Source: Bacillota bacterium (GTDB taxonomy: Bacteria; Bacillota; Sulfobacillia; JAJZYS01; JAJZLH01). Taken from it: DNA of 45,668 bases. Each line of letters opens with the position of its first letter. Position 1 is the stretch's first letter. A program made the position numbers and the translations under genes. Positions 26,976-34,085 of the stretch are shown here, piece after piece. A model generated the notes under the pieces. It made no database searches and was not told the DNA's origin. It saw only the letters and a program-made list of their open reading frames with translations. The stretch spans positions 1 to 45,668 of the forward strand of contig JAKAUI010000029.1 of the NCBI GenBank assembly GCA_021827745.1, written 5' to 3'.

Positions 26976-28061
26976 ATGGCGCTGGCCCGCTGGCTGGAGA
27001 AGGGGCGAAGCCGCTGGGCCAGGCCGTGGCGCCAGGCGCATCTTTGGACCATCCTGCTCACCTTGGCCGCTGCGCTGAGCGGCATTGTCATCACCTGGTC
27101 CGTGACCCACGCCCACCTGATCGGCCAGCTGATGGCGATCCGGGTCTGGCACTCGGCCCTTGGCCTCATGGTCGGCGGGCTGCTCCTGGGCGGTGCCACC
27201 GTCACCTTTCCCTACCGGAGAAACCTGCTCGACTGGATGCCGCTTGCCATCTTGATGGTGGTGCTGGGCTTGAGCGGCGCCCTCTTGCTCTATCCGGCCT
27301 ATAGTCCGAGTTGGCTCGCGGCCCTGGCGCTCCCGGCCCATCTGGTGGCCAGCTGGGCGCTTTTGGCATGGCTGGCGCTGCACGCCGCCCGCAAGATGGG
27401 CTGGCGCACCCCGTTCGAAGGTGCGGCCAAGGCCGAGCGGCGAGCGTTTCTGATCAGCGGCGCCAAGACCGTGGGCGGCGCCGTGGCGGCGGTTTTGGTC
27501 GGATCCTCCTTGTGGCGCCTGGTCTCAGGAAACGCCCAAGCGGCCCCAGCCGGCAACTGGCAGATCTACTCCATCACCGGCACCTTCCCGGATGTGTCGA
27601 CGGCGGCCTATCGGCTCACCGTTTCCGGCCTGGTGGCGGCGCCGCACACCTATCGCTTTCAGGAGCTGTTGGCAGTAGGGCCGATCCGGCGCCAGGAGCC
27701 GTTTCATTGCGTCACCGGCTGGGTGGTGAGTGGGGTGCAGTGGCAAGGAGTGAGCCTGGAGCGGCTCTTGGCCGACGTCAGGCCCCTCGCCTCTGCCCGC
27801 TACATCGTGTTCTTGTCGGCTGACGGGACCTACGTCGACAGCCTCTCTCTCTCGGAATTGAAGGCCTCCGGCGCCTTTTTGGCCACCGCCATGGACGGCG
27901 GTCTGGTGCCGATCGTCCACGGCGGCCCGGTGCGGCTCGTGGTGCCGGCCATGTACGGCTACAAGTCGGTGAAGTGGGTGAAGGAGATCCGGCTTGCCAC
28001 CGCTCGGCCGCTTGGCACCTGGGAGTCGTACGGGTACCCTGCAGAAGCGTGGATCAGCTGA
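26976..28061 (+). CDS. Membrane cytochrome b fused to a sulfite-oxidase-type molybdopterin domain
   Basis: 361 residues. The first ~165 contain four membrane helices with histidines placed as in cytochrome b561-like heme proteins (THAHLIGQL, VWHSALGLMVGG, LPAHLVASW, LALHAARKMG). A fifth hydrophobic stretch (KTVGGAVAAVLVGSSLWRLV) is followed by an Oxidored_molyb domain with the Mo-ligand Cys245 in FHCVTGWVVSGVQWQG and VPAMYGYKSVKWVKEI. This looks like a MsrP/YedY-type protein with its heme partner in one chain. Substrate unknown; sulfoxide reduction or sulfite oxidation are options. ATG 26976 follows AAAGGGGCGAG. Confidence 0.75.
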   Translation: MALARWLEKGRSRWARPWRQAHLWTILLTLAAALSGIVITWSVTHAHLIGQLMAIRVWHSALGLMVGGLLLGGATVTFPYRRNLLDWMPLAILMVVLGLSGALLLYPAYSPSWLAALALPAHLVASWALLAWLALHAARKMGWRTPFEGAAKAERRAFLISGAKTVGGAVAAVLVGSSLWRLVSGNAQAAPAGNWQIYSITGTFPDVSTAAYRLTVSGLVAAPHTYRFQELLAVGPIRRQEPFHCVTGWVVSGVQWQGVSLERLLADVRPLASARYIVFLSADGTYVDSLSLSELKASGAFLATAMDGGLVPIVHGGPVRLVVPAMYGYKSVKWVKEIRLATARPLGTWESYGYPAEAWIS

Positions 28062-28078
28062 TCTAAGGCGGTGGAAGG

Positions 28079-28678
28079 ATGGATCCGGATACCAGGAAGT
28101 ATTGGCGCGAACAGGCGAGACAGAGCCGCAAACAGGCTGGGAGGCCGATTGGCGGCGGGTTTGGCGGGTATCCGGTGACCGTCGGCCTGATCGTGGCCAA
28201 CGTCGTGATGATGCTGATCGGCGGCGGCGTGCTGCGGCTGCTTCTGGCCATCCCGGCAGTCGGCCTCTACCTGTTCGACCTCGCCACGGCCATCACCCCG
28301 GCCGGCCTGCTCGGGCTCGTGTTCAGCGGGATCTTCATCTGGCTGGTCGGCAGCCAGGTGGAACTCTTGGATCAACCCTGGAAATACCTGGTCATCTTCT
28401 TCGTCGCCGGCGGATTCGGCACCCTAGTGGCACAGACGATCGGCGGCTATCCGATCGCCTCCACCTTCGCCCCTTTCGCCCTGGCCGGCATCCTGGCCCA
28501 CACCATGAGCGGCCGGGGCATGCAGTTCAGCATGTCTAGCCCGCTCGGCTGGCTGGCCGGGCTGCTCGTCTTGAACATCGTTCTGTCCGGATTCAACCCA
28601 GTGGTGATCGGCGGGATGGTCGGCGCTCTGGCCATGGGCTGGGGCCTCGCCCTGGCCCTGCGCTACGGAGAGCGCTAG
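28079..28678 (+). CDS. Rhomboid-like membrane protein without the catalytic Ser/His
   Basis: 199 residues, about six membrane helices after a basic N-terminus (RKYWREQARQSRKQAGR). The layout GLLGLVFSGIFIWLVGSQVE...WKYLVIFFVAGGFGTL resembles the L1/TM2-TM3 part of rhomboids. The place of the GxSG motif reads STFAPFALAGI and the last helix has GGMVGALAMG with no His, so protease activity is not expected. Family membership is my inference from the pattern; it may be an unrelated membrane protein. 17 bases after the cytochrome b/molybdopterin gene, so probably co-transcribed. Confidence 0.5.
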   Translation: MDPDTRKYWREQARQSRKQAGRPIGGGFGGYPVTVGLIVANVVMMLIGGGVLRLLLAIPAVGLYLFDLATAITPAGLLGLVFSGIFIWLVGSQVELLDQPWKYLVIFFVAGGFGTLVAQTIGGYPIASTFAPFALAGILAHTMSGRGMQFSMSSPLGWLAGLLVLNIVLSGFNPVVIGGMVGALAMGWGLALALRYGER

Positions 28679-30027
28679 GGCCGCTCCGGTTCAGGAGCTG
28701 AGCCTTGTCCGCCCGCCTGGGGCCTCTGCTGCTTCAGGCGCGGCGCGTAGAAGGTGACATACAGCGTCGCCACCACGGCCACCGCAAAGAGCAGCGGCAC
28801 GGTCCAGGGGAAGTTGCCGGGCAGGCCGGCGGTGGCGGTGACGGCTCCCAGCGCCAGCACGCCGAACACCGGAATGGAGACCCAGGGGATGACCTTGCCA
28901 AAGGGCAGGCGAAAGGCCCGGGCGGCGTCTGGCAGGCGCCGCTTCAGGCCAAGAACGGCCAAGGCGGCCACCACGTACATGATCGCCTCGAGAGACGAGC
29001 CGGCGTAGATCAGGACCTGGTAGAGCCGGCTCAGGTAGACGAGAGCGGCCAATACGACCGAGATCGAAAACAGGGCGAACAGGGCGTTCGACGGGACAAA
29101 GCGCTGATTGAGCCGGCCAAACCAGGGCGGAAGCGTCCGCTCTCTGGCCATGGCGTAGAGCAGGCGGCTTGCCGACACGAAGCTTCCGTTGAAGGTGGTG
29201 CCGGCCGTGATCACCGTCACGAGCAGCATCCACCAGAAGCCGAAGGCGCCGAAGGCGGCCCTTCCGACCAAGAGCTGAGGCACCAGGCTTGAGCCAAGGG
29301 CGCGGTCGCCGAGCAGGTGGGTCATGGCCAGCATGAAGAGCCCGAAGGCGATGGCGATCAGGCCAAGCGCCGTGAACATGCCCCGCGAGATGGCCTTCGT
29401 GTCGGCCATCTCTTCGGCCAAAGGCGTCACCCACTCGAAGCCGACAAAGATGAACACGCCGACGGCGACCGCCTCGAAGAGGTTGCCGCGGGGCGAAAAC
29501 GGCGTGATGAAGGCGTGATGGACATGGACCAGCACCATGATCGAGATCACGGCCAGAGACAGCAAGAGCAGATAGGTGGTCAGATCCTGGACCAGCCCCG
29601 CCACCTTCACGCCGCGCAGGTTGGCGACCAGGGTGAGCAGCAGGAAGGCGCAGATCCAGAAAAAGCCGCTGACGCCGGGAATCGCAGCCTGGATGGCCGT
29701 GCCGAGCACGAAGCTGTCGGCGGCGATCACGGCCAGGATGGTGGTCAGGTAGACGAGCGTGAAGGTGAGGGAGAAGCGGTCGCCGATGCCCTGCCGGGTC
29801 CAGACCCGAATGCCGGCCGCCGACGGCAGCACGCCGTTTAACTCTGAGAAGTTGGCGGCGGAAAGCAGACACAGGACGCCGGCGATGACGAGGGCAATCC
29901 AGGCGCCGTCGCCCAACATGTAGCCGGCCACCTGCACAGCAGCCAGAAAGTTGATGGCGGCAAAGGCGAGACCGGCGCTGGTCGAAGTGGCGGTTCGATA
30001 GCCGAGCACCCGGCGCAGCGTGGACAA
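28675..30027 (-). CDS. APC-family amino-acid permease
   Basis: 450 residues on the minus strand with about twelve membrane helices. Helix 1 is broken as in APC transporters; SAAGIRVWTRQGIG, EEMADTKAISRGMF and SRLLYAMARERTLPPWFG are family-typical. It imports or exchanges amino acids or amines; substrate not readable. A TTG start at 30027 is supported by GGGAGGGGG about 8 bases upstream on its strand. It overlaps the end of the rhomboid-like gene by four bases (tail to tail). Confidence 0.85.
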   Translation of the reverse strand: MSTLRRVLGYRTATSTSAGLAFAAINFLAAVQVAGYMLGDGAWIALVIAGVLCLLSAANFSELNGVLPSAAGIRVWTRQGIGDRFSLTFTLVYLTTILAVIAADSFVLGTAIQAAIPGVSGFFWICAFLLLTLVANLRGVKVAGLVQDLTTYLLLLSLAVISIMVLVHVHHAFITPFSPRGNLFEAVAVGVFIFVGFEWVTPLAEEMADTKAISRGMFTALGLIAIAFGLFMLAMTHLLGDRALGSSLVPQLLVGRAAFGAFGFWWMLLVTVITAGTTFNGSFVSASRLLYAMARERTLPPWFGRLNQRFVPSNALFALFSISVVLAALVYLSRLYQVLIYAGSSLEAIMYVVAALAVLGLKRRLPDAARAFRLPFGKVIPWVSIPVFGVLALGAVTATAGLPGNFPWTVPLLFAVAVVATLYVTFYAPRLKQQRPQAGGQGSAPEPERP

Positions 30028-30098
30028 TGGAACGCCCCCTCCCGGCGGGCGCTTCCCGCTTCGAACTTGCGATTCCTGCCGCCGCCCTGCGAAGCGCC

Positions 30099-30104
30099 TA
30101 TAAT
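30099..30104 (+). promoter_or_regulatory. Consensus -10 element (TATAAT) for the SCO-like/ctaB unit
   Basis: Perfect TATAAT 21 bases before GTG 30126, in the divergent gap with the permease. No good -35 at 16-18 bases. Confidence 0.5.
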
Positions 30105-30125
30105 GCCAGCGGTGGAGGTGGGGCC

Positions 30126-30743
30126 GTGAGCATCCTCTCCAAGATCATCATCGGCCTGGTGGTGGTGCTGGCCGTGGCCTGGGTGGTGTCTCTCAGCCGC
30201 CCGGCGACCGGTCAGCAGGCGATGGCGCAGGCCCGCGCCGCCGCCACGATTCGCCAGCTGAACGGCCAGCTTTCGGGGCAGCTGGTCAGCTATGCCAGCC
30301 CTGGCGTCGCCCGTCGCCCTCTTGCGCCCGGGGCGACCGTGCTGGCCTTCCTCCCTGCGCCCACCTCTGCGGGTGCGAAGGCCATGGCCGCTGAGATCCT
30401 AGCGGCGGATCGCGTGAGCCGGGAACTCGCCCAACAGGTGCTGTTCATCGGCATCGACATCGAGCAGCCGACCGTGACTGCAGCTCAAGGAGCCAAGATC
30501 TCAGCCCTGCTGGGGCTGGCCAAGATCTCCAACTGGCAGATGGGCAGCGTCAGCGCCTCGGTGCTGGCAAGCTGGCGCACCATGCTCAGGATTCCCTCGT
30601 CGGCGCTTAGCTCCGGCTGGCTTCTGATCACGGGGCACACCGGTCAGCTGCACTGGCTTCTGATTGAACCCCCGAAGGCCTCCCTGGTCGACCCATACGC
30701 AGAGCTCGACTCCAGCTACGCCCTGGCCGTGGCCCTGCGCTGA
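30126..30743 (+). CDS. Membrane-anchored SCO/thioredoxin-fold-like protein without cysteines
   Basis: 205 residues. An N-terminal membrane anchor (IIIGLVVVLAVAWVVSL) is followed by an outside domain. ATVLAFLPAPTS, QVLFIGIDIEQPTV and GWLLITGHTGQLHWLLIE have the rhythm of SCO1/SenC proteins (VLVFFYTSCPD, FISVDPERD, YLIDxxGxL), which help assemble cytochrome oxidase. No cysteines are present, so the copper/thiol site is missing. Position directly before heme O synthase fits an oxidase role. GTG 30126 follows GGTGGAGGTGGGG. The SCO relation is inferred from pattern only. Confidence 0.4.
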   Translation: MSILSKIIIGLVVVLAVAWVVSLSRPATGQQAMAQARAAATIRQLNGQLSGQLVSYASPGVARRPLAPGATVLAFLPAPTSAGAKAMAAEILAADRVSRELAQQVLFIGIDIEQPTVTAAQGAKISALLGLAKISNWQMGSVSASVLASWRTMLRIPSSALSSGWLLITGHTGQLHWLLIEPPKASLVDPYAELDSSYALAVALR

Positions 30744-30802
30744 CCCCGATTGTGATACGCTTTGCCAGGCGCAAAACTTTTTGACACATCAGAGGCGAAG
30801 CC

Positions 30803-31726
30803 GTGAAGCAGCAGTTGGAGGCCGGCCAGCCATCGGCACCATCCGGTAGCCGATCTGGCCTGGGTACCCTGGTCGGCACCTACCTTGAGCTGACCAAGCC
30901 GCGCATCGTGCTCCTGTTGCTCGTCACCGGGCTGTGCGCCATGCTGCTGGCAGCCCACGGCTGGCCGAACAGCTGGATCGTGCTCTGGACGATGCTGGGC
31001 CTTGGTCTCTCCGCCGGCGGCGCCAACGCCGTCAACATGTGGTATGACCGCGACATCGACCCCCTGATGGAGCGCACGAAGGGCCGGCCGGTGCCCTCCG
31101 GCCGTCTGCCGGCAGCACGCGCCCTCGCCTTTGGCGTTTTGGCCGGCGTCGCCTCCACCGTCCTGCTCCTGGCGGCAGACGGCTGGGTGGCGGCGCTGGC
31201 CTCTTTGCTCGGCTATCTCTACTACGTCTTCATCTACACCATGTGGCTCAAGCGCAGGACGCCGCAGAACATCGTGATCGGCGGCGCCGCCGGCGCCTTT
31301 CCGCCGCTGGTGGGATGGGCGGCCGTCACCGGGCACATCGCCCTGGCGCCCGTACTCTTGTTCTTGATCATCTTCCTCTGGACGCCGCCCCACTTCTGGG
31401 CACTCGCCCTGTATCGGCAGGACGACTATCGGCGGGCGTCGATCCCGATGCTGCCTGTGGTGGCAGGAGACCGGACGACCAAGTGGCAGAGTCTGATGTA
31501 CGCCCTGGCGCTTCTCATCTCATCGTTGCTCCTCTACACCACCGGAACGGTCAGCGCCCTCTACCTGTGGGCGGCAGCCGTCTTGGGCGGCGGCTTCATC
31601 GTGGTGTGCGCCCTGCAGCTGTTCGAGCATCCGCCGGACTTTCGCTGGGCCCGGATCACCTTTCGCTATTCCCTGCTCTATCTGGTCGTCTTGTTCACCG
31701 CCATGGTGCTGAGTGTCAGGGCCTGA
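30803..31726 (+). CDS. ctaB: Protoheme IX farnesyltransferase (heme O synthase)
   Basis: 307 residues with about nine membrane helices (UbiA family). Conserved LTKPRIVLLLLVT, NMWYDRDIDPLMERTKGRPVPSG (first Asp-rich motif), LWTPPHFWALAL and DDYRRASIPMLPVV (second site). Adds the farnesyl tail to heme B for heme-copper oxidases, indicating aerobic respiration. GTG start preceded by GAGGCGAAG. The oxidase genes themselves are not in the window. Confidence 0.96.
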   Translation: MKQQLEAGQPSAPSGSRSGLGTLVGTYLELTKPRIVLLLLVTGLCAMLLAAHGWPNSWIVLWTMLGLGLSAGGANAVNMWYDRDIDPLMERTKGRPVPSGRLPAARALAFGVLAGVASTVLLLAADGWVAALASLLGYLYYVFIYTMWLKRRTPQNIVIGGAAGAFPPLVGWAAVTGHIALAPVLLFLIIFLWTPPHFWALALYRQDDYRRASIPMLPVVAGDRTTKWQSLMYALALLISSLLLYTTGTVSALYLWAAAVLGGGFIVVCALQLFEHPPDFRWARITFRYSLLYLVVLFTAMVLSVRA

Positions 31727-33263
31727 CCAAGAGGCATTTGGCCCAGAGCACCTAGAGGCATTGACGATCCGGCTCTGCCGCATCCCATCGGTCACCGCCG
31801 GCGCTGGCGAGGCGGCGGTGGTGGCGGCCTTGGCAGAGCACATCCGGCGGGCCGACGTCGCCTCGCGTATCCGCCTGCACACCGTGACGTCCGTCCCCGA
31901 TCGGCAGAAGAGGCCGAACCTGATCTGCCATCTGCCGGGCACCAGCCAAGAGGCGGTGGTGCTGCTCGGACACGTCGACACGGTGAGCACGGCCGACTAC
32001 GCGGCGCTGCGATCGCACGCCACCGACCCGCTCGCCCTCACCGAGCGCATCGGCCAGGGGGCGATGGGCCCGGCCATGGCGGAACTGGCCAACAGCGGGC
32101 AGTGGCTCTTTGGCCGCGGTGTGCTCGACATGAAGAGCGGCCTGGCCGTCGCGGCAGGCGTCCTCCTGCAGAGAGCGCGGGAGCGGGCGACAGGCCCGCA
32201 CCTTCTCTTCTGCGCTGTGGCAGACGAAGAGGCGACATCGTGCGGGGCGAGGACGGTCGGACCGTGGGTCGGGCGATTTCTGAAAGAACAGGGCCTGCAT
32301 CTGGCCGGCGTGATCAAGACCGACTTCACGGCCAACACGGAGCCCGGCCAGCCCCGGCGCATCTACACCGGAAGCGTGGGCAAGCTCCTGCTCGGGGTGT
32401 CGGTGTTCGGCATCCCGTCCCACGCCGGGGAGCCAGAGGCCGGCCTTGATCCCAACCGGCTTATGGCCGAGATCACGTCCGCTCTGACCTACCGGACAGA
32501 CCTGGCCGACCGCACCGAGGCGGGGGAGACCGCCCCGGTCGTCGTCACGCTGTCCCAATCTGACTACAAGCGCCGCTACGACGTGCAGACCGGGCGCTCT
32601 GCCCACGCCCTCTACAACCTGCTGCAGGTGCAGACACCGCCGAGCGAGCGGCTTCAGACCATGGTGGCCGAGATCAGAAGAGCGGTTGAGGCGGCGGTCG
32701 CCGAGATCGGCCCACTCAGTCGGGGCGGACCGGTCGATGTCGTGACCTGGGGCGAGCTGTGGCAGGCGGCTTCGCCCAGCGTCAAGCGATCGTGCGAGCG
32801 CCAAGGGGCGCGACTCGCCGCCCAGCCGCCCCATCGGCTGAACCGGCTCCTGGTTGAGGGACTGGTGGAAAGGGGCCGTCTTGCGCCTCTGGTCGTCGTC
32901 TACCTGGCGGCGGCGCCGATCCCGCGGGTGACCAGCAGCGAGGGATTGGCCGGGCGTCTTTCTGGCCTGCAGGCAGAGGGGCGGCCCATCCTGTTGGCCG
33001 GCCACTTTCCCTTCATCTCGGATCTCAGCTTCATGGTCTGCTCGCCGGACCAAGCCGACAGCGCGGTCTGCTCAGACCTGCCCCAGCTCTTCGGCCGCAC
33101 CCCAAGGCTGCCCGAGCTGCCGTCCGGCGAGGTGATCTTGGCCGGACCGTGCGGCGACGGCGCCCACCGGGCCGACCAGCGCCTGGATCGTGCCTATACC
33201 TTCTCGGTGCTGCCGGGCTTGGTCGACGCCCTGGTCGATCGCCTGGCGGCCGTAGGCAGCTGA
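31713..33263 (+). CDS. M20-family metallopeptidase, RocB-like
   Basis: 516 residues. Zinc-ligand motifs of the M20 family: LLGHVDTVSTADY, GRGVLDMKSGLAV, VADEEATSCGAR (catalytic Glu), KTDFTAN and the dimerisation-domain PSHAGEPEAGLDPN. The insertion pattern and length recall RocB of the arginine-utilisation regulon, but substrate is unknown; it should cleave a peptide or N-acyl amino acid. GTG start overlaps the end of ctaB by 14 bases. Its 3' end overlaps the convergent MoaD-MoaE gene by 70 bases. Confidence 0.8.
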   Translation: MSGPDQEAFGPEHLEALTIRLCRIPSVTAGAGEAAVVAALAEHIRRADVASRIRLHTVTSVPDRQKRPNLICHLPGTSQEAVVLLGHVDTVSTADYAALRSHATDPLALTERIGQGAMGPAMAELANSGQWLFGRGVLDMKSGLAVAAGVLLQRARERATGPHLLFCAVADEEATSCGARTVGPWVGRFLKEQGLHLAGVIKTDFTANTEPGQPRRIYTGSVGKLLLGVSVFGIPSHAGEPEAGLDPNRLMAEITSALTYRTDLADRTEAGETAPVVVTLSQSDYKRRYDVQTGRSAHALYNLLQVQTPPSERLQTMVAEIRRAVEAAVAEIGPLSRGGPVDVVTWGELWQAASPSVKRSCERQGARLAAQPPHRLNRLLVEGLVERGRLAPLVVVYLAAAPIPRVTSSEGLAGRLSGLQAEGRPILLAGHFPFISDLSFMVCSPDQADSAVCSDLPQLFGRTPRLPELPSGEVILAGPCGDGAHRADQRLDRAYTFSVLPGLVDALVDRLAAVGS

Positions 33264-33901
33264 CCGTCCTCATGCCAGACGCCCCCTTCGGCCGTCAGTT
33301 CCTGCTTCCAGATCGGCAGGCGGGTCTTGATCTCTTCGACCACCTGCGAGCAGGCGCTGAAGGCAGCCTGACGGTGCGGGGAGGAGACGGCCACGATCAG
33401 TGACGCCTCGCCGATCAGAAGCTCTCCGATGCGGTGGCGAGCGGCGATGCGCAAGGTGCCGTCCTTCGCTTCTGCTTCGGCCACAATCTCGGACAGGACC
33501 CGCTCCGCCATCTGGGCGTAGGCATGGTAGCGGACGGCCGCCGTCTTCGTGCCCAAAAACTCATCGCGCACCACCCCGACGAAGAGGGCGATGGCCCCGG
33601 CTCCGGGTCGGGCCACTGCCGCAATCAGCTGGCCAGGATCGAGCGGTTCGGTCGTGATCCGGGGTGCGCCGCCCGACACCGGCGGCAAGACCGCCACCTC
33701 ATCCCCGTCTTGCAGCGGGGTGGAGTCGTCGGCCCAGTCCTGGTTGCGGGCCAGGCCGAACTGGGCAAACGGGGCCCCGTAGCGCTCGGCGAGCTGCTGG
33801 CGAACGGTGGCCAGGGTGGCCCCCTCCGCAGTCTCCCACTCGGTCTCGCTCTGCCCAGCCAGCTGGGCGGCCTGGGCGAAGAACAACAGGCGAAGACGCA
33901 C
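33194..33901 (-). CDS. MoaD-MoaE fusion, molybdopterin synthase
   Basis: 235 residues on the minus strand. Residues 1-78 are MoaD (RLRLLFFAQAAQLAG ... EVAVLPPVSGG), with the Gly77-Gly78 that must carry the thiocarboxylate. From about 82 it is MoaE (TEPLDPGQLIAAVARPGAGA, FVGVVRDEF, HRIGELLIGEASLIVAVSS, IKTRLPIWKQEL). The fusion resembles mycobacterial MoaX, where cleavage after the Gly pair is needed. It makes molybdopterin, needed by the FDH and the sulfite-oxidase-like protein here. GTG 33901 has a G-run upstream. The 3' end overlaps the peptidase gene in antisense. Confidence 0.85.
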   Translation of the reverse strand: MRLRLLFFAQAAQLAGQSETEWETAEGATLATVRQQLAERYGAPFAQFGLARNQDWADDSTPLQDGDEVAVLPPVSGGAPRITTEPLDPGQLIAAVARPGAGAIALFVGVVRDEFLGTKTAAVRYHAYAQMAERVLSEIVAEAEAKDGTLRIAARHRIGELLIGEASLIVAVSSPHRQAAFSACSQVVEEIKTRLPIWKQELTAEGGVWHEDGQLPTAARRSTRASTKPGSTEKV

Positions 33902-33926
33902 ATGGACACCCCCCCAAGATGCGTCC

Positions 33927-33932
33927 ATTGTA
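33927..33932 (-). promoter_or_regulatory. Candidate -10 element for the MoaD-MoaE gene
   Basis: TACAAT on the minus strand, 25 bases before GTG 33901, in the 184-base gap after the alkaline-phosphatase-fold gene. No clear -35. The rest of the gap holds nothing I can name. Confidence 0.35.
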
Positions 33933-34085
33933 GCGGTTGGCAGAGTCGCTGGGGTTGCAGGCGGCGCACCGCCATTGCTCCGGCCCGCACAGGACGGATT
34001 AGACGCCAGCCAGGAAAACCGCCGCTGCGTCCCCAGGGCCAGACGAAGCGGGGTGGGCCGTTGGGCCAAGATGACATAAACGGTC

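Noticed and set aside
30761-30775. Inverted repeat TTTGC-CAGGC-GCAAA before ctaB
   Set aside because: Only five-base arms; could be chance in a 59-base gap.
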